Source of the DNA: Chlamydiales bacterium
GTDB taxonomy: Bacteria; Chlamydiota; Chlamydiia; Chlamydiales; JAAKFR01
NCBI GenBank assembly: GCA_024233495.1
Contig: JACKPM010000002.1
Location: forward strand, 255,648-319,647
Length of the DNA stretch: 64,000 nucleotides
Direction of reading: 5' to 3'
Made by a program: the position numbers and the translations under genes. Under the pieces are notes generated by a model. The model saw only the letters and a program-made list of their open reading frames with translations, made no database searches and was not told where the DNA came from. Each line of letters begins with the position of its first letter. Positions within the stretch are counted from its first letter, which is position 1. Shown here piece by piece: positions 29,852 through 38,282 of the stretch.

Positions 29852-31795
29852 ATGCTACATCTTTTTAGAAAGTATCAAAAAGCGATTTTTTATGTGGTCA
29901 CCTTCGTGATCATTGTTACCTTTGCCTTCTTTGGCACCTCCCAGGCGATTTCATCAGGAGGCAAGAAGGATGACCCTGTTGTTTTCAAAACAGAGCAGGG
30001 GGAAAAGGTGCGCAAATCACTTCTCGATCAGACAACGCTCTTCTTGAGCTCTGAGCAAAGTGGCTTTCCGTCTCCGTGGTCCCTTTTTAGCGACAACTAC
30101 TTGAACGATGGCATCATCTCCAAAGAATTTTTACACGCAGGTGTGGAGAAAAAAGTAGTGGAATATGACGCGCTTCTAACAAAGAAGTGGGAAAAAGAAC
30201 GCAATTTCAAGCCTTTTGTGCATGCGCAAGCGCGTGCGCTCAGTGCAGATTCATGCTGGACGCTTTTTGCGCCAGACATCAAGGAGAAGCTCGCTGCCCT
30301 TCAGAAAGGGGATCGTTCTTTTGAGACGCGTGCAGCCCTTTTTGAAGCTGAGAGACGTTTCCCTCCTGCTCTGCTTGCACAAATGTTGCGCTATCAAGAG
30401 CAGGAGTACTCCAATATGGGAGGCGATCCTCGCCTCTTCCGTGGTGAGGTCTCCCTTTTTGGCTACCACAATTTAGAAGATTGGTTTGGTAGCGAATATA
30501 TTGAGGAGTGTGCAAAAGTTGTCTTGAATGGCGCCTCTCTTGCTCGCAAGAAAGGATATGTCGTGAAGCGTGATGAGGTATACTCCGAGATTTTGGCACG
30601 CACACATGCTGTCTATGAGGGATATCGACGGGAGATTTCTGACCACATCCCAAATGCGCAAGCATTCTACCAAACATTTATACGGCAAAATGGCTATGAT
30701 GAGCAGACACTTGTCAAGATTGTTGAGTCTGTTCTTTTATTTAGGCGACTGTTAGATGACGTAAGCCACGCTCCTTTAGTGGATACACTGGCGATTGAAA
30801 ACTTTCATCAATTTGCAGGGGAGTATGCGACGCTTGAAGTGACGCAGATGCCCACTGATTTGCGCTTTAAAGATGTTGAGCAGTGGAAGCGCTTCGAAGG
30901 ATATTTGGAAGCTGTTGCACCGCAGAGCGATTTAGGGCTACCCACAGCGATGGATCCTATTGAGGTAATTGAAAAACGCGCACCAGAGCTTGTGGGTGAG
31001 CGGTACGCACTCTATGTGGGACGACTTGAGAAGCGGGCGCTTGAGGCGAAGGTAAGCATGCGTGAGACATGGGAGTGGGAGGAGCAAAACCTTGCACTCT
31101 TGCAAGAGCGTTTTCCTCAGTTGAAACAAGAGAGTTTGGACAGCTTTGATGCGAAGAAGCGTTCCAAGATCGATGCCTTTGCACGGGAGCAGATCGTAGA
31201 AATGCATCCTGAGTGGATCGTTTTTGATGATGTTGACATGAAAGAGGTAGAGCTCTTCTTGACTTCGGTCACGAAAAAGCACGATGCCCTTCCTGGCGTG
31301 ACCAATTTTGCCGCTCTCGTTAAAGAAGATGAGATTGCAGGGTATAGTGAAGATAACAAGAACTTCTACCGCGTTTTAGTGAAGAGTCGCCCAGAAACAA
31401 AAGAGGTCTTGCCTCTTTCTCAGTGTAAGCGGGAAGGGGATGTAGAGAAAAGGCGTGCACAGATTGAAAAATATGTGGGCACAAAGTTAACGCTTGAAGA
31501 GGCGATGCCACACCGCTTTTCCTATTTCTTTGCTGAACAAGAGAGCTCTCTTTTTGAGCCTGTTACGCGCGAAGTAACAGTCTCGCGCATTGAGCCAAGC
31601 TTCATTGTAATGGATGAGCTTGTGGAAGAGGGGTACTCACCTGTTTGTGTCGATGAGAAAGAGGGCGCTTACTACTACAAGCTGTTGGACAAACGTGTGG
31701 ATCACATGGTGCCCACAGCGAAAGTACAACAAGCGCAAGAGCTCCTGGCTCAAGAACTCCGCCAAGACCTACTAAAAAAGCTTATTCATTCTTAG
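29852..31795 (+). CDS. PpiD/SurA-like membrane-anchored protein
   Basis: The 647-residue protein begins MLHLFRKYQKAIFYVVTF with one membrane helix at about residues 12-30, then a large periplasmic part, the layout of PpiD. The N-terminal portion has the helical SurA_N-like character (YLNDGIISKEFLHAGVEKKVVEYDALLTKKW). I do not see a clear parvulin active-site pattern, so it is more likely a chaperone-type member than an active prolyl isomerase. It stands alone before a family 4 repeat. The role in outer-membrane protein folding is inferred from the family. Confidence 0.65.
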   Translation: MLHLFRKYQKAIFYVVTFVIIVTFAFFGTSQAISSGGKKDDPVVFKTEQGEKVRKSLLDQTTLFLSSEQSGFPSPWSLFSDNYLNDGIISKEFLHAGVEKKVVEYDALLTKKWEKERNFKPFVHAQARALSADSCWTLFAPDIKEKLAALQKGDRSFETRAALFEAERRFPPALLAQMLRYQEQEYSNMGGDPRLFRGEVSLFGYHNLEDWFGSEYIEECAKVVLNGASLARKKGYVVKRDEVYSEILARTHAVYEGYRREISDHIPNAQAFYQTFIRQNGYDEQTLVKIVESVLLFRRLLDDVSHAPLVDTLAIENFHQFAGEYATLEVTQMPTDLRFKDVEQWKRFEGYLEAVAPQSDLGLPTAMDPIEVIEKRAPELVGERYALYVGRLEKRALEAKVSMRETWEWEEQNLALLQERFPQLKQESLDSFDAKKRSKIDAFAREQIVEMHPEWIVFDDVDMKEVELFLTSVTKKHDALPGVTNFAALVKEDEIAGYSEDNKNFYRVLVKSRPETKEVLPLSQCKREGDVEKRRAQIEKYVGTKLTLEEAMPHRFSYFFAEQESSLFEPVTREVTVSRIEPSFIVMDELVEEGYSPVCVDEKEGAYYYKLLDKRVDHMVPTAKVQQAQELLAQELRQDLLKKLIHS

Positions 31796-31829
31796 GCAGG
31801 GAGTATTGTGGATGCTTGGAGTGCATAAA

Positions 31830-31965
31830 CAAGTGGGAAGTAAAAACTTTTGGGGATTTTGTCTCAAGTTGAGCGATCTCGAGTGCAGACAGTACAAGTG
31901 GTACGGCAAGCGAGAGATCGGTCAAATCGAGGCAAAATCAGCCAAAAAGTCCTCAAAACATGACG
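31830..31965. repeat. Family 4 intergenic repeat, copy 2
   Basis: The left arm (AACTTTTGGGGATTTTGTCT and onward to GCGATCTCGAG) and the inverted right arm (GGACTTTTTGGCTGATTTTG onward to CCGATCTCTCG) are imperfect inverted repeats of about 40 bases. The same arms recur at 35474 and 43236. The element lies between the PpiD-like gene and the next gene; open frames within it are not coding. Confidence 0.75.
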
Positions 31966-31983
31966 TATTGGAAAAGCTGATCA

Positions 31984-32571
31984 ATGCTTGAAGATCTAGT
32001 TCCATTAGAACCACTTCATTTTTTTGATATAGAATTGGATGTAGGCAAAGAGGAGACTCTTTTGCCCGACTTTTTAGAGACTGGATTGGCCAAGGTATAT
32101 ATGTGGTGGGCACATAATGGTGTTCACTTGCGCTTTGAGATCGCAAGAGTCTTTGATCAGCCCCACTTTCCAGCAGGCGACTGTATTGAGCTCTTTTTTG
32201 ATACGCGTGATGTGAAAAGCGCAACCATCACCCGCTTTTGTCATCACTTCTTTGTTCTACCTGAAAAAGTAGATGGAGAGCAGGCAGGTGAGGTGACTCG
32301 TTTTCGCACAGAAGAACGTCACCCTTTGGCCTCACCAGATGCTTTAAAAGTGCACTCAAAGAAGGAGAAGGGAAAGCGAATCGTGGGAATTTTTGTTCCA
32401 AAAGAGGCGCTTTATGGCTACGATCCCTCCCAGTTTGGGCGGCTTGGCTTCACCTATAAGGTGGTGGGGCAAGATGGCAAGACGCAGGTGCTTTCTGCCT
32501 CTTCAGAAGACTTCTCGGTCGAGCAGCATCCACAGCTCTGGGCCTCTCTAATTTTGATAAAGGACGCATGA
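31984..32571 (+). CDS. Carbohydrate-binding-like (CBM9/DOMON type) domain protein
   Basis: The 195-residue protein shows a pattern seen in CBM9-like beta-sandwich domains: AKVYMWWAHNGVHLRFEIARVF, then AGDCIELFFDTRDVKS, then a C-terminal GRLGFTYKVVGQDGKTQVLS. No signal peptide is visible, so it may act in the cytoplasm or be a type III substrate. It overlaps gcvH by 4 bases (ATGA), so the two are co-translated. The function is not known; the domain call is moderate. Confidence 0.6.
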   Translation: MLEDLVPLEPLHFFDIELDVGKEETLLPDFLETGLAKVYMWWAHNGVHLRFEIARVFDQPHFPAGDCIELFFDTRDVKSATITRFCHHFFVLPEKVDGEQAGEVTRFRTEERHPLASPDALKVHSKKEKGKRIVGIFVPKEALYGYDPSQFGRLGFTYKVVGQDGKTQVLSASSEDFSVEQHPQLWASLILIKDA

Positions 32572-32927
32572 TGAAATATACCGAAACACACGAATGGATC
32601 AAACTCGAAGGGGAAATTGCTACAGTGGGCATCACTGACTACGCTCAAAAAGAGCTGGGAGAAGTGGTTTATGTCGAACTCCCAGTAAAAGGCCTCTCAG
32701 TTAAAGCGGGGGATGAAGGAGTTGTCCTTGAGTCAACAAAAGCAGCTGTTGATCTCTATTACCCCCTCTCAGGGGAGATTCTCGAGGTGAATCATTCGCT
32801 TCAGGAAAACCCAGAGAAGATCAACAAAAGTGCTGAAGGCGATGGCTGGCTCTTTAAAATAAAAATAACAAATAAAAAAGAATTTGAGTCACTCCTAGAC
32901 GAAGCTGCCTACAAAAAGACGTTGTAA
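32568..32927 (+). CDS. gcvH: Glycine cleavage system H protein (lipoate carrier)
   Basis: GcvH carries lipoate on a conserved lysine. The 119-residue protein starts MMKYTETHEWIKLEGE and shows VGITDYAQKELGEVVYVELP and the lipoylation site VLESTKAAVDLYYPLSGEI with Lys about residue 59. The C-terminal EGDGWLFKIKI is standard. Other glycine cleavage genes are not in the window, and chlamydiae keep gcvH without a full system. LplA at 27.2 kb probably lipoylates it. Confidence 0.94.
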   Translation: MMKYTETHEWIKLEGEIATVGITDYAQKELGEVVYVELPVKGLSVKAGDEGVVLESTKAAVDLYYPLSGEILEVNHSLQENPEKINKSAEGDGWLFKIKITNKKEFESLLDEAAYKKTL

Positions 32928-32951
32928 TTACTTGCTAAATGTTTTATAATT

Positions 32952-32969
32952 TATATGTTAAAACATATA
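32952..32969. promoter_or_regulatory. Perfect 18-bp palindrome upstream of the 32983 gene
   Basis: TATATGTTAAAACATATA has 8-base perfect arms with a 2-base spacer. It overlaps the region between a TTTATAAT hexamer and the Shine-Dalgarno site AGGGAG, so it is placed like an operator. The binding protein is unknown. Confidence 0.45.
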
Positions 32970-32982
32970 CAGGGAGTGTTCT

Positions 32983-33573
32983 ATGGCTTCAACTTCAGCA
33001 GTCCAGCCCGGTTTCTGGGATCGGCATTTTCATTCTAAAGAGACAAAGGATGGTATCAGCCCAACTATGCGCAAGGTTTGCTATGCGGCCGCCTATTTTC
33101 CTGGTGTCAATGTGATCGTTGCCCTAGTGCGTCTAATTCTCGGAGCATGCTTCTCTTACTACTACCGCAACTTGACAGATGTGGCGAAGGATCGAGCACA
33201 AGCAATGTGCCTTTCGCGTCAGCCTATGCCGTGGAAAAGTATTTGCGTTCAAAAATTTACTGATGCTCAAACAGCATTTCATGAGAGGCAAAGGGCTGAT
33301 ATCACAATAACTGAGGAGGAGAAAAATTCAACATTTCCGAAAGCTCCTTCTGGTCTGCGTATCGATGATGTAAGAAATGGAGTGAAAATTGCAAAAGAGC
33401 AATGCTACCGGGCGCTATGGGAGTTAGTGCCACTTGTTGGCGCTGTCTATTGTTACAAGAAAGATCATGCGTATGCACTTAACACAAAAGATGAAGTCCC
33501 CACACTGGACTTAACGGGTAAAACTGCGGGGCTAGGCTTTTTAAGCGCTCACATGCGTAGAGCGACTCAATAG
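32983..33573 (+). CDS. Small membrane protein, paralogue pair member 1
   Basis: The 196-residue protein has a good ribosome binding site (AGGGAG, 6 bases before ATG). After a polar N terminus comes MRKVCYAAAYFPGVNVIVALVRLILGACFSYY, a hydrophobic helix, then a charged middle and a second moderately hydrophobic segment (ALWELVPLVGAVYCYKK). The next gene has the same layout and matching positions (YAAY, VGLVRIII), so the two are paralogues. I recognise no family. They may be inclusion- or envelope-associated proteins specific to this lineage. Confidence 0.65.
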   Translation: MASTSAVQPGFWDRHFHSKETKDGISPTMRKVCYAAAYFPGVNVIVALVRLILGACFSYYYRNLTDVAKDRAQAMCLSRQPMPWKSICVQKFTDAQTAFHERQRADITITEEEKNSTFPKAPSGLRIDDVRNGVKIAKEQCYRALWELVPLVGAVYCYKKDHAYALNTKDEVPTLDLTGKTAGLGFLSAHMRRATQ

Positions 33574-33619
33574 CATAAAAATATTTAGTGTGGTCATCTA
33601 AATTTGATAGAATATATGT

Positions 33620-34102
33620 TTGAGGTTTAGTTTGTTTGCAAGAATTTTAGCCGGAAATCATAAGCCGACAGAAATAGATGGTTTTTCTGCCCACAAGCGT
33701 GCAGCTGGATACGCAGCCTATTGTTTAGGTGGAACAGTACTTGTGGGCCTTGTGCGCATCATCATTGCAGTGGGTTACTTAATCAAGCTCTCTTGTTGCT
33801 CAGAGTCAGCAAAGGCAAAGCGCAAAGTAGGGCATCAGAAAAAGCAGAGTGGAAGTGGAGCTGAACGTACATTGGCAGCAGCGAAAGGTTATTTTACCAA
33901 AGCGTTTGCAGCTGGGAAAGATAAAATCAATGGTGTTGCTGGTCAGAAGGCGTTTTGGAAAGATCAAGCATTGCGCGGCCTAGCTGAGATGACTGTTATG
34001 GGTGGCTGGTATATGGCATACTGCGATAACGATGTTGATAACTTAGATTCTGATGAGGCAATCTCTATGTTTGGTCTTCAGGAAGTGTCAGATATGATGT
34101 AG
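33620..34102 (+). CDS. Small membrane protein, paralogue pair member 2
   Basis: The 160-residue protein aligns with its neighbour: HKRAAGYAAYCLGGTVLVGLVRIIIAVGYLI corresponds to the first hydrophobic helix, and KDQALRGLAEMTVMGGWYMAYCDNDVDNL to the second segment. No ATG is available in frame before the conserved part; TTG at 33620 or 33632 are the only starts I see, and no ribosome binding site is evident. It may be poorly translated or have lost its original start. Its 3' end overlaps the convergent nqrE by 38 bases. Confidence 0.55.
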   Translation: MRFSLFARILAGNHKPTEIDGFSAHKRAAGYAAYCLGGTVLVGLVRIIIAVGYLIKLSCCSESAKAKRKVGHQKKQSGSGAERTLAAAKGYFTKAFAAGKDKINGVAGQKAFWKDQALRGLAEMTVMGGWYMAYCDNDVDNLDSDEAISMFGLQEVSDMM

Positions 34103-34814
34103 CAATAGGGACGGGGCCGCTTTTGAAGGCGTCCTCTTCCTGAGTGGGCAGGTCTTCCCCTGAGGGGTTTGCGAGGTCGATGCCGAGCAGCCCCATAAAT
34201 GCCATCGCCATCAATCCTGTCATAATAAATGTAATCCCCATCCCTTGCAGCCCATGCGGAACCTTTGAATAGGTGAGCTTCTCTCTAATCGCAGCGATGA
34301 GCGCAATCGCAACCCACCATCCAAGCCCAGACCCAAATGAGAAGACAATGATCGGGATGCAGGGGTATTCACGTGTGATGCCAAAGAGCACGCCTCCCAA
34401 GATGGCGCAGTTCACCGTGATGAGCGGCAAGAACATACCGAGCGCATGGTAGAGCGCAGGGGAGAAGCGTTCGATCACAATTTCCAGCACTTGTACGAAG
34501 GCGGCAATTACAGAGATAAAGACAATGAGCTCGAGGAAGCTCAGGTCGATCGCGCTGCCATTGATGCCAAAAACAGAGAGCCATGAGAGCGCTCCTTTTC
34601 CCGTCACAAAGGTGTGCACAAACCAGTTAATGGTGCCGGCCCCCACAAGGACGACGGTGACTGCCATCCCCAAACCATTTGCGGTGGTGACACGGCTAGA
34701 GCAGGCGAGATAGCTACACATCCCCAAAAAGTAGGAGAGAAGGATGTTCTGAATGAAGACGGACTGAATAATCAATCCGATTAAGTTCAGCCATGTATAA
34801 TTACCCATCCACAT
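34065..34814 (-). CDS. nqrE: Na+-translocating NADH:quinone reductase subunit E
   Basis: NqrE is an integral membrane subunit of the sodium-pumping NADH:quinone oxidoreductase. The 249-residue protein has six hydrophobic segments and the family motifs VFIQNILLSYFLGMCSYLACS near the N terminus and LITVNCAILGGVLF in the middle; both contain the cysteines that bind the intramembrane iron centre. A hydrophilic C-terminal tail (DLPTQEEDAFKSGPVP) is longer than in most homologues. The start overlaps the nqrD stop (TAATG). Confidence 0.95.
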   Translation of the reverse strand: MWMGNYTWLNLIGLIIQSVFIQNILLSYFLGMCSYLACSSRVTTANGLGMAVTVVLVGAGTINWFVHTFVTGKGALSWLSVFGINGSAIDLSFLELIVFISVIAAFVQVLEIVIERFSPALYHALGMFLPLITVNCAILGGVLFGITREYPCIPIIVFSFGSGLGWWVAIALIAAIREKLTYSKVPHGLQGMGITFIMTGLMAMAFMGLLGIDLANPSGEDLPTQEEDAFKSGPVPIATSYLTLPEDQT

Positions 34815-35458
34815 TATGCAGGATTCTCCGGTTTTGAGATGAGATTGGCGATCCAGATGAAGAAGCCAATGATGAAAAAGGCTGCAGGTGCAAGCACCAT
34901 AATGCCCAAATTCTTATATCTTTGTGGGTGCTCAGCCGTGGCGTACCACGACTCGGGGATAAGCTGAATATTGAAGAGCTGCCCGAAGCCAAAAAACTCG
35001 CGAAGTGCTGCCACTGCAATGAGCACAAAGCCGTAGCCAAGGCCCGCTGCAAGTCCATCGAGTAGAGCGGGGATGGGGGGGACATTGCGGGCCATACTTT
35101 CGGTGCGCCCCATTACGATGCAGTTTGTAATGATCAAGCCGACAAAGACAGAGAGCGTTTTTGAGATGGTAAAGAAGTAGGCGCGTAGGAATTGGTCAAC
35201 GATGATCACAAAAGAGGAGATGATGGCGAGCTGCGTGATCATGCGGACGCTATCAGGCGTAAATCTGCGAAAGAGTGAGACAAAGAGGCAAGAAAAACCT
35301 GTGACAAGGCTCACCGAGACACTCATCGTGATTGCTGTGCTCATCGTTGTGGTGACGGCGAGCGCTGAGCAAATGCCCAAGATGGCCACCAAGATTTGGT
35401 TGTTGTGCCAAAGGGGCTCGGTAAAATATTGACTAAGGGGTTGCTTCTTCGCCGCCAT
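34814..35458 (-). CDS. nqrD: Na+-translocating NADH:quinone reductase subunit D
   Basis: NqrD is the sister membrane subunit of NqrE. I start it at ATG 35458 (MAAKKQPLSQYFTEPLWHNN) with AAGGAAAG in front; the longer frame upstream runs through a repeat. The 214-residue protein has FRRFTPDSVRMITQLAIIS and GLIITNCIVMGRTE with the conserved cysteine, and six hydrophobic helices. It is separated from nqrC by a 360-base gap filled by a family 4 repeat, unusual in an otherwise tightly packed operon. Confidence 0.94.
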   Translation of the reverse strand: MAAKKQPLSQYFTEPLWHNNQILVAILGICSALAVTTTMSTAITMSVSVSLVTGFSCLFVSLFRRFTPDSVRMITQLAIISSFVIIVDQFLRAYFFTISKTLSVFVGLIITNCIVMGRTESMARNVPPIPALLDGLAAGLGYGFVLIAVAALREFFGFGQLFNIQLIPESWYATAEHPQRYKNLGIMVLAPAAFFIIGFFIWIANLISKPENPA

Positions 35459-35473
35459 TACTTTCCTTATATA

Positions 35474-35780
35474 ACTCGAGTTTTGAAGGCCTTTTGGCTG
35501 ATTTTGCCCCGAGATCCACGGAGGGTTCGGCAACTTGGGCAATTCCTTGGAGGGTTCGACAACCTCCTCGATGCCTATTTGTAGTGGCAAATCTCATAGT
35601 GGACAACGGATCTCGTCGCAAGTCGCCGTCGATACCTAGTCGTTGCCCTGCACCAGTGGCGGACACTACGGATCTCCTCAGAAGCCGCCCCTTGCCGTAC
35701 CACTTGTACTGTCTGCACTCGAGATCGATCAACTTGGAACAAAATCTCCAAAAGCGCTTCCTGTCCAATTGTTTAAACAA
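35474..35780. repeat. Family 4 intergenic repeat, long copy inside the nqr operon
   Basis: The outer arms are GAGTTTTGAAGGCCTTTTGG with GATTTTGCC on the left and, inverted on the right, a block with AGATTTTGTTCCAAGTTGAT and CGATCTCGAG, as in the other family 4 copies. The roughly 200-base interior shares the ATCTCCTCAGAAGCCG segment with the copy at 43236, and the CGTACCACTTGTACTGTCTG segment, inverted, with the copy at 31830. It fills the gap between nqrC and nqrD; no gene is seen in it. Confidence 0.75.
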
Positions 35781-35818
35781 ATCTAATTTTTTTTCCAAAT
35801 AGACCGATATCAAAAATA

Positions 35819-36712
35819 TTACTCCTCAGCTTTCCCTGCGTTTTCATGCGCCTTCATTAAAAAGGCGCGGTAAGGGGTGAGTGAGTCTTGATACGCTGCA
35901 GTCACACCATCTCCTGTTAGTGTAGCTCCAGAGATGCCATCAACAGCGCTCTCAGCTTTTGGTGAGGTGCCATAGACGTCTACCACTTTACCCTTTACTA
36001 CTACGATGCCAATGTCGGCTGTCTTGAAATCTGTTTTCCCACCTGCTCCTTGATGGAAAATCGCTTTGCCAAAGAACTGATTTTGCCACCATGCTTCGGT
36101 GATGTTGGCGCCTAGTCCTGGCGTCTCTCCCATCTCATACCAAGTTGTGCTGATCACCGTGTCTGCATTGGGCTCAAGCGCAATATAACCATAGATGGGC
36201 GCCCATAGTCCAAATCCAGAAATAGGAATCACATAGGCATACACACCTTTCTCTTCACCATTTGGAGCAACAATATAATAGAGCTTAAGCGGCAAATTGG
36301 CGTATCCCGCTTTCTTATTCTTCTCAAGGTATTCAGCGATATCGAGATCTTTATCTTTGAGAGTGAAGCTTTCGCCCTTAGCATCGGTGAGCATGGGGCG
36401 GATGCGGAGCTTGGAGATCTCTTTAATTTGGTCGTCAGTTGCTTTCAATGCCTTTGCGTCTGCAACAAGTTTGTCACTTTCAAAACGTGCCCTTTGCGTT
36501 TTCCCCTCCTTATCAAGGAGAGTGAAAAAACCTTCATGGTCCAGCACCTTGGCTGCAATGAGCATCTGTTTGGAGCGGTCAAACTCACGCGCTTCGGCCT
36601 GCGGATTACGCAAGCTATAGGCGACAATAGCCAAAAGAAAACCACACACCACACACAGAATAATGATGAAGATAATGGTCTGGAAGTCAGTGTGTTTCTT
36701 AGCTTGCGACAC
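35819..36712 (-). CDS. nqrC: Na+-translocating NADH:quinone reductase subunit C
   Basis: NqrC carries covalently bound FMN on the periplasmic side. The start is GTG at 36712 with GGAGG in front (GGAGGTATC then GTG), giving 297 residues; it overlaps nqrB by 14 bases. One membrane helix (TIIFIIILCVVCGFLLAIVA) is followed by the soluble domain with WAPIYGYIALEPNADTV and the flavinylation motif SGATLTGDGVT, the second threonine being the likely FMN site. The length is slightly above the usual 260. Confidence 0.95.
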   Translation of the reverse strand: MSQAKKHTDFQTIIFIIILCVVCGFLLAIVAYSLRNPQAEAREFDRSKQMLIAAKVLDHEGFFTLLDKEGKTQRARFESDKLVADAKALKATDDQIKEISKLRIRPMLTDAKGESFTLKDKDLDIAEYLEKNKKAGYANLPLKLYYIVAPNGEEKGVYAYVIPISGFGLWAPIYGYIALEPNADTVISTTWYEMGETPGLGANITEAWWQNQFFGKAIFHQGAGGKTDFKTADIGIVVVKGKVVDVYGTSPKAESAVDGISGATLTGDGVTAAYQDSLTPYRAFLMKAHENAGKAEE

Positions 36713-38219
36713 GATACCTCCTTCTATAGCCGCGCACACTATAATAGTCAAACAGCGGCGCAAAGACATTGGCGAAGAGAATCGCAAGCATCACCCCTTC
36801 TGGGTAGGCGGGGTTAATCACGCGGATAAGAATGGTCACAAGGCCAATTAGCCCTCCATAAATCCACTTGGAACGGCTCATACCGGGGCTGCTCACAGGG
36901 TCAGTTGCCATGTAAACAAGTCCGAAGGCGAGTCCTCCCATCATGAGATGGCGCCATGCGGGCAGCGCGTACTTCGCTGGGTTCCACGCTCCCATTTCTG
37001 CTCCGGTATATGTGGAGAAGAATTGGAAGATATAGGCGACCACAAAGGCACTAATCGCAAAGGAGAGCATGGTGCGCCACGATCCTACCCCAACAAGAAG
37101 GAGCAAGCAGGCGCCGAGAAGGCAGGCAAAAGTAGACGTCTCACCCATACTTCCTGGAATGTTTCCAAAGAAGAGGTTCATGTTTGAAAACTTATCAAAG
37201 CCATAGAGTGTCTCGGTGTACCCATACGCCGCTGTCATGTTGGCAGGGAGGAGATTGAGACCTCCCTCTTGCGGTGGGGCAGTTAAGAAAGTGCGCATCT
37301 CATCATAGCTGAGTTTGCCAAGCTGCGCTTCACTCTTGTTCTTGCTTTTCCACTCGTTGAAGTGCTTCTCAATAATCGGGTAGAGACGCACCTTGTCACC
37401 AATGCGATTGGTTGCAATCGTCTCAACATGAATGCGCTTGATATCAGTGCCCGCTTGGTTGAATCCTTGCAACGCACTCGCCTGGGTGAAGCCGTCAACT
37501 TCGTTGAACTTTCCCTCTTGATTAATCTTATTAATACTCTGGTTAATCTCGTAGGTATTGGTGCCCACCCAAATGTCACCGCTCATGTTCCCAGGGAAGG
37601 TAAAAAAGAGAAAGGCGCGCGCAGTGAGGGCGGGATTGAGAATGTTCATCCCTGTGCCACCAAATAGCTCTTTCCCAATGATCACACCAAATGCAACTCC
37701 CACAGCAGCTTGCCAATAGGGGATTGAGGGGGGCAAAATGAGGGGATAGAGCATCCCAGTTACGAGAAAGCCCTCTGCAATTTCGTGGCCGCGCACGGAG
37801 GCAAAAATTGCCTCACATGTTCCGCCTACAATGTAACTAATGAGCATGATGGGAATGAAGGCAAAGGCTCCCATTGCCAAAATGGTTCCGAAATGAGAAA
37901 AGGTGAAAGAGAAGTAGCCAGAAACAGATTTCGAGGCCTCCAAATACTCTTCCATGATTCTCAAACTGCCACTTCCGTAGACAAACTCTTGCACACCTGT
38001 GTTCCAAATCGCCATTAAAATAGTAGGAAGTAAGGCTGCGACAACCAGGAACATCCACCGTTTTAAATCGACGGCGTCACGCACAAAGGGACGACTTTTT
38101 GTGTTGAGAGGAGCTTCATAGCAGAACGTATCGATGGCGGAAATAAATGGCCGCATCTTGTATAAGGGTTTCCCCTTTTCAAAAAAAGAGAGCTGAAAGT
38201 CTAATAATCGTCGCAGCAT
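36699..38219 (-). CDS. nqrB: Na+-translocating NADH:quinone reductase subunit B
   Basis: NqrB is the large membrane subunit with covalent FMN and the sodium path. From ATG 38219 (MLRRLLDFQLSFFEKGKPLY) the protein has 506 residues; an in-frame ATG 30 bases upstream is possible. It has RDAVDLKRWMFLVV, GKELFGGTGMNILNPALTARAFLFF, the flavinylation motif SMGETSTFACLLGA and C-terminal helices with DPVSSPGMSRSKWIYG. nqrA and nqrF are not in the window, as in C. trachomatis where the genes are dispersed. It diverges from the giant gene at 38283. Confidence 0.95.
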   Translation of the reverse strand: MLRRLLDFQLSFFEKGKPLYKMRPFISAIDTFCYEAPLNTKSRPFVRDAVDLKRWMFLVVAALLPTILMAIWNTGVQEFVYGSGSLRIMEEYLEASKSVSGYFSFTFSHFGTILAMGAFAFIPIMLISYIVGGTCEAIFASVRGHEIAEGFLVTGMLYPLILPPSIPYWQAAVGVAFGVIIGKELFGGTGMNILNPALTARAFLFFTFPGNMSGDIWVGTNTYEINQSINKINQEGKFNEVDGFTQASALQGFNQAGTDIKRIHVETIATNRIGDKVRLYPIIEKHFNEWKSKNKSEAQLGKLSYDEMRTFLTAPPQEGGLNLLPANMTAAYGYTETLYGFDKFSNMNLFFGNIPGSMGETSTFACLLGACLLLLVGVGSWRTMLSFAISAFVVAYIFQFFSTYTGAEMGAWNPAKYALPAWRHLMMGGLAFGLVYMATDPVSSPGMSRSKWIYGGLIGLVTILIRVINPAYPEGVMLAILFANVFAPLFDYYSVRGYRRRYRVAS

Positions 38220-38282
38220 TTCCTCGGAACAATAGCAAATTTTTCTCATGTTGCAAAGACGAAAGTGCTATAAGGATAAATT

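Noticed and set aside
30279..30677. Long frame antisense to the PpiD-like gene
   Set aside because: Composition follows the opposite coding strand; no motif.
31806..31991. Open frame across family 4 copy 2
   Set aside because: The frame is a by-product of the inverted repeat and is not open in the other copies.
35459..35590. N-terminal extension of NqrD to 35590
   Set aside because: The extension is translated repeat sequence; ATG 35458 has a good ribosome site and matches NqrD starts.
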